Origin: CAYHWE01 sp964360445
GTDB lineage: Bacteria > Patescibacteriota > Patescibacteriia > Patescibacteriales > JAKAJF01
Direction: 5' to 3'
DNA: 31,075 nucleotides
Assembly (NCBI GenBank): GCA_964360445.1
Contig: CAYHWE010000007.1
Location: 1 to 31,075, forward strand
Below, in pieces: positions 21,057-27,800 of this stretch. The first letter of the stretch is position 1, and each line of letters opens with the position of its first letter. Made by a program: the position numbers and the translations under genes. The notes below the pieces were generated by a model, which worked only from the letters and a program-made list of their open reading frames with translations, did no database searches and was not told the origin of the DNA.

Positions 21057-21671
21057 ATGAGCACAAAAACAAAACATTTTATTTTTGACTTTGACGGCGT
21101 TTTGGGCGACACCTGGAGCGCGATGATCAAAGCGGTGATGGAAATCGACAATCTGACCATGGAAGAGGCAATAAGAGATATGTCGGATTATGCCGCTTCC
21201 CCGAAACACAGCAGAAAAAATAACCTAACCAAGGATGAGCTGGCTGAATGGATGCGGTGGACGGATAGGTTCGGACGGGCTATGGCCAGGATAGGATTCA
21301 AGCTGTTTGATGAATTTATCGCGGAAATCAAAAAAATTGAAAATAAGAAAGTGGCGATCGTTTCCAGCGGCTCCAAGCTGTATGTCAAAGATAAGGCGGA
21401 CAGCTCGGACCTGGATTTTACGCATATCCTGACTTTTGAGGACAGTCCTTCAAAAGAAGAGAAGGTTGAAATGATCTGCCGCGACTGGAATGTTGATATA
21501 AAAGATATCCATTATTTTACTGACACAAAAACGGATGTCATAGAATTGAAAGAAATGCTGGGCGACAGGATTATCGGCTGTAGCTGGGGGTATAACGGCT
21601 ATTTTGGATTATTGGAGGTCCTGCCGGAAGAAAAGATTATGGAAGATTTTATGGATATACATTTGATTTAA
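21057..21671 (+). CDS. HAD-superfamily hydrolase
   Basis: A 204-residue phosphatase-like protein. HAD motif I is FDFDGVLGDT (about residues 9-18, with both catalytic Asp). Motif II is the Ser of VAIVSSGSK. Motif III is probably the Lys of SPSKEEK, and motif IV is the acidic FTDTKTDV. A helical cap of about 75 residues lies between motifs I and II, as in phosphoglycolate phosphatase-like HADs. The substrate is unknown. The ATG is 6 bp after tRNA-Arg and tRNA-His follows 13 bp after the stop, so this gene is probably excised from a tRNA-bearing transcript. No Shine-Dalgarno fits because the tRNA end occupies that space. Confidence 0.85.
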   Translation: MSTKTKHFIFDFDGVLGDTWSAMIKAVMEIDNLTMEEAIRDMSDYAASPKHSRKNNLTKDELAEWMRWTDRFGRAMARIGFKLFDEFIAEIKKIENKKVAIVSSGSKLYVKDKADSSDLDFTHILTFEDSPSKEEKVEMICRDWNVDIKDIHYFTDTKTDVIELKEMLGDRIIGCSWGYNGYFGLLEVLPEEKIMEDFMDIHLI

Positions 21672-21684
21672 AGCAGAATAGCAT

Positions 21685-21757
21685 GGTGGCTATAGTTTAG
21701 CGGCTAGAACATCGGTTTGTGGTACCGATAGTGAGGGTTCGATTCCCTCTAGCCACC
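21685..21757 (+). tRNA. tRNA-His (anticodon GTG)
   Basis: Acceptor GTGGCTA/TAGCCAC with an extra encoded G at -1 (21685) opposite discriminator C (21757), the hallmark of tRNA-His. The anticodon stem is TCGGT/ACCGA with loop TTGTGGT. The T arm is GAGGG-TTCGATT-CCCTC. CCA is not encoded. Confidence 0.95.
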
Positions 21758-21764
21758 CACAAAT

Positions 21765-21794
21765 AAAAATACCGGACAAAGGTCCGGTATTTTT
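21765..21794 (+). terminator. Terminator after tRNA-His
   Basis: A perfect 13-bp stem (21765-21777 with 21782-21794), core ACCGGAC/GTCCGGT, with an AAAG loop and ending in five T. Confidence 0.9.
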
Positions 21795-21845
21795 ATTGCA
21801 GTCCATTTTTTAGGCTATGCGGTAAAATTTTTCAGATATCCACAG

Positions 21846-21874
21846 TTGATTTTTTCGCGCGGATATGCTATACT
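21846..21874 (+). promoter_or_regulatory. Promoter of the coiled-coil envelope protein gene
   Basis: -35 TTGATT (21846-21851), 17-bp spacer, -10 TATACT (21869-21874). A DnaA-box-like ATATCCACA (8/9) sits at 21836-21844, directly upstream. Confidence 0.65.
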
Positions 21875-21933
21875 TAAAATATCGTTTTAGAACTCCTAAA
21901 ACAAAAATAAAAAATTAAAACAAAAACAAAAGT

Positions 21934-23538
21934 ATGCAAAAGATCCAAAGACATTTGGTGGATTTTGGTTCCAAAGTCCACGGCAAGCTGCACGATCCTG
22001 TCCATGACGTGCTAAGCTGGTTGGCGATTGCGGCTGTTTCCGCGTCGTCTTTTTTAATCATGACAACAGTTCTGGCTCAGACCGAAATGATCAATGAGCC
22101 GTTTAATGATCCGTCATTCTCAACCTCCACTCCGATGCAGCCGATGCCGTTCAATGGCGCTCCCTGCGTTCCCGGCGTTCCTTGCCCGGCTTTGGAAAAT
22201 TCTTTCAATGGCACACAGCCGATGCCATTTCCTTCTCAGCCTATGGGCTCAAGCACTCCTTATATGGGTAATGCGCAACCATATATGTTCGGCAATAATA
22301 TGCAGCAGCCGGGAATGCCGCAGGATCAGACTATGTTTGGCAAGCCGATGTCATCACAGGAAGGCTTTATGCAAAAACCATTCGGCACAGAAAATATGAA
22401 TCAGGGGTTCGGCGGATATAATGGCATGGAAAACAGCCAGATGAACCAGGGGTTCGGACAGCCCATGGGGAATAATATGGGTTTTAACCAGGGGCCGAGC
22501 GAAGATGATATGGTAAAAATGGATGAGCAAAGATTCAAAATGATGAAGAGCGGCTTATCCAGGTTCACTTCTGAGATCAACAAGGTAAAGACACAAATAA
22601 ATTCATATAAAAAGAAGGGGATGACCGTTCCTTCTGATCTGAAAGAAGCTGTCGAGCAAACAACTGAGTTTTCAAAAAAAGTTAAAGAGGCGAAAAACGC
22701 TGACGAGTTGGACGAATTGATGTCTGAATTCCAGGATTCCATGGATGTGATCCAGGAATGGATGCCTAAATTGCCCCGCTTGGCAGAATATCCAAGATTC
22801 ATAAAACAAGCTGAAAAAGAAATCGCCAAGGCCAACAAGGCGTATAAGAGCGATGCCGCTAAAATAAAGAAGGCTAAGCTGGATCTTGAAGAGCCTCTAT
22901 CTGAATTCAAGCAAGAAATCGAGAAGCAGGAAGAGCTTTTAAAGGAAGTCAAGGAGCTGGCCAAGACAGACCCTGACGAAGCCTTGGACAGATTACATGA
23001 AGAATTTTTCGGCGCTATGGATGATATGTGGTCTGGAGAGCAGGTGATAAGCATGTCATTGAATATCAAAAAAGGGCTTACTCAGATGAACCGCGACATA
23101 AAAGACGCTGAAATGACAATCAAGAAACTTAAACGTCAGAAAATAGACACTAAGGATTTGGAAAACTTGCTTGCGCAAAGCAAGGAGCAGGCTGCCGAGC
23201 TGAAGAAAATAGCTGCTGCCAAGCCGATCGATACGGACGCTATGATCGATGCGGTGGATGCCTTGATGGAAGCTGGATCGGCTTTTGAAAATAAGGTCCA
23301 GGAATTGACAGGCGATACGGAATATATGCCTGATCTTCCTAAGAATCAAAATTTCAAATTTAACCTTCCTAAGGGCTATAATGATCTGATCGGCGCGAAT
23401 ACGACCGGTAACACATCCTCCCAGGCTGCCGCTCCGACAACAGCGATTTCCACAGATGCCGCCTCTACATCTCCTGTTTCTACGCCAATTCCTGCGGATA
23501 CATCAACAACAACCGCCACCTCAACTGTTACACAGTAA
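21934..23538 (+). CDS. Membrane-anchored low-complexity/coiled-coil protein
   Basis: 534 residues, family not recognised. One hydrophobic segment at about 29-48 (WLAIAAVSASSFLIMTTVLA) is an uncleaved anchor or a signal peptide ending at VLAQ. Residues about 50-200 are rich in Met, Gln, Pro, Gly, Asn and Phe, with repeated units such as QPMPF, MNQGFG and NGMENSQMNQGFGQPMG. Residues about 205-470 are Lys/Glu-rich helices with heptad-like spacing (coiled coil). The last 35 residues are Ser/Thr/Ala-rich, like a wall-spanning or glycosylated linker. It was probably exported and structural at the cell surface. It is a single-gene unit with its own promoter and terminator. No Shine-Dalgarno is visible. 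Confidence 0.75.
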   Translation: MQKIQRHLVDFGSKVHGKLHDPVHDVLSWLAIAAVSASSFLIMTTVLAQTEMINEPFNDPSFSTSTPMQPMPFNGAPCVPGVPCPALENSFNGTQPMPFPSQPMGSSTPYMGNAQPYMFGNNMQQPGMPQDQTMFGKPMSSQEGFMQKPFGTENMNQGFGGYNGMENSQMNQGFGQPMGNNMGFNQGPSEDDMVKMDEQRFKMMKSGLSRFTSEINKVKTQINSYKKKGMTVPSDLKEAVEQTTEFSKKVKEAKNADELDELMSEFQDSMDVIQEWMPKLPRLAEYPRFIKQAEKEIAKANKAYKSDAAKIKKAKLDLEEPLSEFKQEIEKQEELLKEVKELAKTDPDEALDRLHEEFFGAMDDMWSGEQVISMSLNIKKGLTQMNRDIKDAEMTIKKLKRQKIDTKDLENLLAQSKEQAAELKKIAAAKPIDTDAMIDAVDALMEAGSAFENKVQELTGDTEYMPDLPKNQNFKFNLPKGYNDLIGANTTGNTSSQAAAPTTAISTDAASTSPVSTPIPADTSTTTATSTVTQ

Positions 23539-23555
23539 AACATAAAAATGACTTC

Positions 23556-23588
23556 AAAACACCCGTTAAAAACGGGTGTTTTTTTTGT
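23556..23588 (+). terminator. Terminator of the coiled-coil protein gene
   Basis: A perfect 12-bp stem, AAAACACCCGTT with AACGGGTGTTTT (23556-23567, 23571-23582), loop AAA, then further T. Confidence 0.9.
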
Positions 23589-23649
23589 ATTTGCTAATTT
23601 TTGAGTAAATATATAGAATGATATTGGCAGGAGGAATTGCAAAATACAT

Positions 23650-24747
23650 ATGGAATTACTCGGGAAAAAAGATTTTCTGAAAAAATATAATATTGATGCG
23701 GATAAATTCGATCAATCCGGTATTATTTGGAATGATTTGGCTGTCATTTTTAACGACTACAAGACGATTGTCGGCGACCTTGAGGCGATCGCGCAGTTTA
23801 CATCCCATATCTTGAATAAATCTCCGCGGACACACTCGACAAAATACAGAGTAAAAAGCCCGGAGCACCTTATTGAGAAGATAATAAGGAAAACAATGGA
23901 AAAAAACGCGGAAATCAGCTTTGCTGATTATCGGGAAAAGATTACGGACATGGTCGGCGTCAGGGTGTTGCATCTTTTTAAGGAAGATTGGCGGGAAATA
24001 GATAGGTTCATAAAAGATAAATTCGATGTCATCGAAGGGCCGCGGGCGCACATAAAAGAGGGGGATGATGATGACAGCTTCGCGCAGAATGATTGCACGA
24101 TCGTAAGACATAGCCGCGGATACCGCTCAGTGCATTACTTGGTCAGGGCGGGGCTTTCTAAGCGGCAGTTTATCGCGGAAATCCAGGTCAGGACGATTTT
24201 TGAAGAAGGATGGAGCGAGATAGATCACGAACTGAAATATCCATACATAAAAAACAACTTGATCCTGGAAAGATTGTTGTCCATCCTGAATAATTTTGCC
24301 GCCAGCGCCGATGAGATGGGGTCGTTCATAAACTATATCCGGTCGGAATTCAGCAAGGGACAGCAGGTGGCGGATGAATTGGTCGATAAGATCGATAAGC
24401 TGAACATCGATAATTATGAAAAGAGCGTCATCAAGGAAGGAGTGGACAGGATAGGCAACCTGTTTTTACCTGAACTTAAAGATGAGGATGTAAAAAGGTT
24501 TGAGACTGATATTCCGGAAAAATATGAGGAAGAGCCGCGAATACCGCCGGCCCCCGCGGCAATGGCTGATGATGAACTATTGCCGGACGCCGCAAAAGGC
24601 TTGCCGGAGAGACAGATCGAGTATGATTATAAGGAAATCCTGGAACAGAGAAGGCTGGCAGAAGGACAACGGGGCAGCGACGCAAGAAATGACTTCGTAA
24701 GCATCATTGATATATTGAACCACAACAAGAAAATCCCGCCGGCATAA
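23650..24747 (+). CDS. RelA/SpoT-domain (p)ppGpp synthetase-like protein
   Basis: A 365-residue protein with one RelA_SpoT nucleotidyltransferase domain (residues about 45-200). The substrate-binding YRVKSPEHLIEK comes first, followed by the acidic strand DMVGVRVLHLF, HSRGYRSVHYLV, and EIQVRTIFEEGWSEIDHELKYP near residue 178-198, with the catalytic Glu pattern kept. There is no HD hydrolase domain, as in small alarmone synthetases, but it is longer. The C-terminal 150 residues are helical, then Pro- and acid-rich (RIPPAPAAMADDELLPDA). It should make ppGpp or pppGpp from ATP and GDP/GTP. The ATG at 23650 lies 15 nt after AGGAGG, a long spacing; no nearer in-frame start exists. A terminator follows. 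Confidence 0.87.
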   Translation: MELLGKKDFLKKYNIDADKFDQSGIIWNDLAVIFNDYKTIVGDLEAIAQFTSHILNKSPRTHSTKYRVKSPEHLIEKIIRKTMEKNAEISFADYREKITDMVGVRVLHLFKEDWREIDRFIKDKFDVIEGPRAHIKEGDDDDSFAQNDCTIVRHSRGYRSVHYLVRAGLSKRQFIAEIQVRTIFEEGWSEIDHELKYPYIKNNLILERLLSILNNFAASADEMGSFINYIRSEFSKGQQVADELVDKIDKLNIDNYEKSVIKEGVDRIGNLFLPELKDEDVKRFETDIPEKYEEEPRIPPAPAAMADDELLPDAAKGLPERQIEYDYKEILEQRRLAEGQRGSDARNDFVSIIDILNHNKKIPPA

Positions 24748-24767
24748 GAAGCCGGGGGATTTTTTTT
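24730..24767 (+). terminator. Terminator of the RelA/SpoT gene
   Basis: AAAATCCC pairs with GGGATTTT and, past a one-base bulge, CCGGC pairs with GCCGG (24730-24763), followed by T. The stop codon lies in the loop. Confidence 0.8.
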
Positions 24768-24822
24768 ATCGGATAAGCACAGCTTTTCAACAAAGAACGC
24801 ACAAAAATGCCGGTTTTTAGCG

Positions 24823-24851
24823 TTGAAAAATTCTCCTGCTTCTGCTATACT
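24823..24851 (+). promoter_or_regulatory. Promoter ahead of the mechanosensitive-like gene
   Basis: -35 TTGAAA (24823-24828), 17-bp spacer, -10 TATACT (24846-24851). The start near 24858 is 126 nt before the next ATG and 52 nt before a terminator-like hairpin. Confidence 0.65.
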
Positions 24852-24857
24852 CTGCTT

Positions 24858-24940
24858 CTAATTGAAAAAATATGCAGCAGTGTGTAATTGAAAACAATAT
24901 AATCAAAACAAAAAACCTTGCTTTTACGCAGGGTTTTTTA
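24858..24940 (+). ncRNA. Possible 83-nt small RNA or attenuated leader
   Basis: This segment runs from a good promoter to an intrinsic terminator. The terminator has arms 24910-24921 (AAAAAACCTTGC) and 24928-24939 (GCAGGGTTTTTT); the one G:U pair forms only in plus-strand RNA. The 5' part is A/T-rich with GCAGCAG near 24874. Either a small RNA is made, or the hairpin regulates the downstream membrane protein gene. Confidence 0.4.
24910..24939 (+). terminator. Hairpin terminator upstream of the mechanosensitive-like gene
   Basis: A 12-bp stem with one G:U, loop TTTTAC, and a six-T distal arm. It stands 45 bp before the next start codon. Confidence 0.7.
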
Positions 24941-24983
24941 GTCAGGTCGGTTGATTATCTGAATATTAAATCAAATTAACTAT

Positions 24984-25334
24984 ATGGAAAATAATTTTGT
25001 GAATGAGGTTGTTCTATATATTCCCGATGTGCTTATAGCTATCATGATATTGGTTGCCGGCTTGTTGGCAGGCAGGGCGGTATCCAGAGTAACGGAAAGG
25101 GCCGCCATGTCTTCTACCATATTCTCCGGCTCAAGCGGCTTGTTGGCGAGTCTGGCAAAATGGGCTGTGATTATCTTTGCTGTGATGGCAAGTTTGAGCC
25201 AGCTTAGGATTGCGGCTGACCTGATCCAGATTTTATTCGCCGGATTCGTGTCGGCGGCGACCCTAGCCTTCGGCCTGGCCTTCGGCCTTGGCGGCAAAGA
25301 TAGAGCGAAAGAATTTTTAGATAGGTATAAGTAA
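24984..25334 (+). CDS. Short membrane protein related to mechanosensitive channel TM helices
   Basis: 116 residues with a helix at about 11-33 (YIPDVLIAIMILVAGLLAGRAV), a second at about 57-75 (AKWAVIIFAVMASLSQL) and a glycine-rich helix at about 85-105 (FVSAATLAFGLAFGLGGKD) resembling the pore helix of MscS-type channels. The ending GGKDRAKEFLDRY matches proteins with the conserved TM-helix repeat (PF05552 type). The MscS beta and C-terminal domains are missing, so this is a natural short form, not a full channel. It may respond to membrane tension or simply act as an adaptor. Superoxide dismutase starts 6 bp after its stop. Confidence 0.75.
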   Translation: MENNFVNEVVLYIPDVLIAIMILVAGLLAGRAVSRVTERAAMSSTIFSGSSGLLASLAKWAVIIFAVMASLSQLRIAADLIQILFAGFVSAATLAFGLAFGLGGKDRAKEFLDRYK

Positions 25335-25340
25335 AAAAAT

Positions 25341-25946
25341 ATGGAGAAATTTTATTCTCTTCCCGGCCTTTCTTATGGCTACGGTGAGCTTGCTCCCTAT
25401 ATTTCAGAAGAACAGCTGAAAACGCATTATGAGAAACATCATGCCGGCTATGTCGGCGGAGCTAATCTGATCCTTGAAAAATTGGATAAATCAAAAAGCG
25501 AAGAGCTGGATCTGAAATGCGCGAGCAAAGTATTCGGCTTCAATGTCGGCGGTTTTGTCCTGCATTCTTTGTTCTGGAAAAATTTAGCCCCGAAGCATAA
25601 GGGCGGCGGAGGATTGCCCAAGGGCAGGATTGCCAAAGAAATAGGAAAAAATTTTGGCAGTTTTGATAAGTTCAAGGAAGACTTTACCAGGCTGGCTATG
25701 AGCGCGGAGGGGTCGGGTTGGGCGGCGCTAGCTTATTGCGAGATGACAGAGCGGCTGATCCCTATGCAAATTGAAAAGCATAACGTCAATATTTATCCGA
25801 CGCTGCGCATAGTGATGGTACTTGATGCTTTTGAGCATGCCTATTATATTGATTATAGGAATGAAAAGAATAAATTTTTTGAAGCTTTTTGGGAAATTGT
25901 CGATTGGGAGGAAGTCAACAGGAGACTAGAAAACATACAGGGCTAG
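25341..25946 (+). CDS. Iron/manganese superoxide dismutase
   Basis: 201 residues, the normal length. Metal ligands are all present: His 29 (THYEKHH), His 75 (VLHSLFW), Asp 162 and His 166 (LDAFEHAYYIDY). The family pattern GSGWAALAY is also kept. The FNVGGFVLHSLFW stretch resembles archaeal-type FNLAGH...HTLFW more than E. coli SodB, so metal choice cannot be decided by eye. It converts superoxide to peroxide and oxygen in the cytoplasm; there is no signal peptide. It is probably cotranscribed with the preceding membrane protein. No Shine-Dalgarno is visible. Its presence suggests regular exposure to oxygen. Confidence 0.94.
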   Translation: MEKFYSLPGLSYGYGELAPYISEEQLKTHYEKHHAGYVGGANLILEKLDKSKSEELDLKCASKVFGFNVGGFVLHSLFWKNLAPKHKGGGGLPKGRIAKEIGKNFGSFDKFKEDFTRLAMSAEGSGWAALAYCEMTERLIPMQIEKHNVNIYPTLRIVMVLDAFEHAYYIDYRNEKNKFFEAFWEIVDWEEVNRRLENIQG

Positions 25947-25984
25947 AATTAGCGTAATTTCAGGATATGTGATAAGATTAAATC

Positions 25985-26344
25985 ATGAATCACAACCAAA
26001 AAGTAGGCAGTTTTGGCGAGTCTTTGGCTAGGAAGTATCTGGAGGAAAAAGGATATAAGATTGTTGATTCCAATGTGAAAACAAGTTTTAAGGAAATTGA
26101 TCTTATCGCTACGATTGACGGAATCCTGGTATTTGTTGAGGTAAAGACAAGGACATCATCCGCATTCGGAGACGCAAGCGATGCGATCCTGGGAAAAAAG
26201 CTGAAAAATTTCCAAAAAGCGATTTCTATTTATCTGGCAAGAACATATAGCGGTTACAGGGAAATACGAGCGGATTTTATCGCAATCGATATCGATAAGC
26301 TGAAAAAAAGCGCGAAAATCCAGCATTTCAAAGATATTTTTTAA
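25985..26344 (+). CDS. yraN: YraN/UPF0102 family predicted endonuclease
   Basis: A 119-residue member of the UPF0102 family. It has GSFGESLARKYLEEKGYKIV at the N-terminus, followed by the nuclease-like core FKEIDLIATIDGILVFVEVKTR with the E...D...ExK arrangement of restriction-endonuclease-fold proteins, then ARTYSGYREIRADFIAI. The biological role of the family is not settled; Holliday-junction or DNA-repair nuclease activity is assumed from the fold. It starts 38 bp after the SOD stop. Confidence 0.9.
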   Translation: MNHNQKVGSFGESLARKYLEEKGYKIVDSNVKTSFKEIDLIATIDGILVFVEVKTRTSSAFGDASDAILGKKLKNFQKAISIYLARTYSGYREIRADFIAIDIDKLKKSAKIQHFKDIF

Positions 26345-26385
26345 AATAAAGACCTTTTCAAATATATAGCTCTTTTGTGAGTTCT

Positions 26386-26416
26386 TTGACAAAATAAATA
26401 CAGATACCAAGATAAA
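26386..26416 (+). promoter_or_regulatory. Possible promoter of the Ig-repeat protein gene
   Basis: A perfect -35 TTGACA (26386-26391) with only weak -10 candidates (GATAAA at 26411-26416, 19-bp spacer). Confidence 0.35.
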
Positions 26417-26445
26417 GATAAAATAGAAACGCAAACTTATGAATT

Positions 26446-26469
26446 AAGCCGTTCGGAGGAACGGTTTTT
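26446..26469 (+). terminator. Hairpin with T-run before the Ig-repeat protein
   Basis: AAGCCGTTC pairs with GAACGGTTT (one G:U), loop GGAG, then TT. It ends 6-15 nt before the next start, so it is either the yraN terminator or a control element of the following gene. Confidence 0.5.
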
Positions 26470-26474
26470 AAGGT

Positions 26475-27689
26475 ATGTATAAAATGAGAAATTATTTGAT
26501 TGTTTTTGCTTGCTTTTTGAGTTTTTTGGCGGTCGGCAAGGCGGAGGCAAGCGTAGTCTCTCCCACGATCGTCAAGGCTGAAAACGGATATGCGCAGGAC
26601 GGAGTGTTTTTCGCAAAACCTTTCATCGCCGGCCTGAACGCTACCGGCACTGAAGTTTTGATCTATCTGGACGGTGTCTTTGCCGGATTGGCTCAGGTGA
26701 ATTATGGCGCTAGCGGAACAGACAATTTTTATTATAAGTATACTGAATTCCTATCTGAAGGTTCTCATGCCGTAATGGTTGTGGCCAGAGACAAGACTTC
26801 ATTGGCCCTTTCCGCGCCAAGCTACGGTGAAATCGTTGTCGGTCCGTTGCCAGCCCCTACTCTGGTCAGTCCTGATGAAAAAACAGTGACTGCCAGCGTA
26901 AGGCCTTTGATAACGGGATTGGTTCCGAGCGGAACGAATGCGCTTATTTATATCGACGGAGTTTATGATGGCAAGCTGAGCAAACTGAATCATCAGTCAG
27001 GGACAGCTAATTTTGCCTATAAGCCATTCCTGAATTTAAGCCGCGGCAATCATTCTGTCTGGGCGGTTACGGAAGATCAGAGCGGAAGGAAGAGCGGGGC
27101 TTCAAATGTCCTGAATTTCAGGATAGAAGCGCCTATGCCTGCGCCAACAATACTGAAGCCGGCGGCCAATTCCAGAACTGAGGAGACCAAGCCGCTTATT
27201 GTCGGTGTTGCGAAAAATGATTCCCTGGTCAAAGTTTATGTCGATCATAAAATATCAGGACAATTCAAAGTCGGTCAGGATAAATCAGGGGTAGTCGGTT
27301 TTTCCTATAAGCCTGCCGTCAGTTTGACAAGCGGAAGTCATATCGCATACACTGTCGCAGCGGATAGCAGGGGGAAAGAAAGTTCCTGGTCCAATATAAT
27401 CTGGTTTACGGTCACGCAGCCAGTTGTTGCCAAGGGAACGGATGAGGCGGTCAAAAAAGACGAATCAGTGAAGCCGTCGCAAGATGAGGTTGTGTCAGGA
27501 CAACGGGATGATGCTGAGTCAGTAAGCGCTGACAGTAAAAATAAAGCAGAAAACAAAGATATAAAATCGGATGAAAAAGATAAGGAATTTCCGCTTAATT
27601 TAACAATTTTTATAGCATTTCTGCTGGGAATAATCGGTTGGATCGTCTGGGTTAATAAAGAATTAGTGAAAGAGAAATTTAAAAAGTAG
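26475..27689 (+). CDS. Exported membrane-anchored protein with three Ig-like repeats
   Basis: 404 residues. A signal peptide (MRNYLIVFACFLSFLAVGKAEA) is followed by three homologous beta-sandwich repeats of about 95 residues (about 30-120, 124-214, 218-310). Each has the pattern P-T-(I/L)-V...KPLI.G......(V/I)YIDG...G...Y.P...L..G.H....V. A charged Ser/Asp/Lys-rich linker (320-370) and a C-terminal membrane helix (LTIFIAFLLGIIGWIVWV) with a short basic tail follow. The topology is a surface protein anchored at its C-terminus, plausibly for adhesion or host contact. ATG 26484 (fourth codon) fits an AAGG 10 nt upstream and gives a cleaner signal peptide; the frame opens at 26475. Confidence 0.82.
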   Translation: MYKMRNYLIVFACFLSFLAVGKAEASVVSPTIVKAENGYAQDGVFFAKPFIAGLNATGTEVLIYLDGVFAGLAQVNYGASGTDNFYYKYTEFLSEGSHAVMVVARDKTSLALSAPSYGEIVVGPLPAPTLVSPDEKTVTASVRPLITGLVPSGTNALIYIDGVYDGKLSKLNHQSGTANFAYKPFLNLSRGNHSVWAVTEDQSGRKSGASNVLNFRIEAPMPAPTILKPAANSRTEETKPLIVGVAKNDSLVKVYVDHKISGQFKVGQDKSGVVGFSYKPAVSLTSGSHIAYTVAADSRGKESSWSNIIWFTVTQPVVAKGTDEAVKKDESVKPSQDEVVSGQRDDAESVSADSKNKAENKDIKSDEKDKEFPLNLTIFIAFLLGIIGWIVWVNKELVKEKFKK

Positions 27690-27721
27690 CTTGATTCTTT
27701 AAAGGCTGGACATGAGCCAGG

Positions 27722-27760
27722 ACAAAGCTCCGTCAGAAATGACCGGAGCTTTGTTGTTTT
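27722..27760 (+). terminator. Terminator of the Ig-repeat protein gene
   Basis: ACAAAGCTCCG pairs with CGGAGCTTTGT and TCA with TGA past a one-base bulge, loop GAAA, then TGTTTT. Confidence 0.85.
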
Positions 27761-27782
27761 AAGGGCATTCTTGGGGTATGAT
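27754..27782 (+). promoter_or_regulatory. Promoter of the thioredoxin-CcdA fusion gene
   Basis: -35 TTGTTT (27754-27759) in the preceding terminator's tail, 17-bp spacer, -10 TATGAT (27777-27782). The start near 27789 gives a very short leader. Confidence 0.5.
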
Positions 27783-27800
27783 AGGAGTAGATAAATAAAT

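Noticed and set aside
21836..21844. ATATCCACA as a third origin candidate
   Set aside because: A single 8/9 DnaA-box match without neighbours; such matches are expected by chance, and it sits by an ordinary promoter.
22401..23069. 222-codon open frame opposite the coiled-coil protein
   Set aside because: The Ser/Phe/Leu-rich translation is what Lys/Glu codons give when read backwards; no independent support.
24872..24979. 35-codon frame starting at ATG 24872
   Set aside because: It runs through the terminator hairpin, has no Shine-Dalgarno and does not look like protein; treated as part of the possible small RNA or leader.
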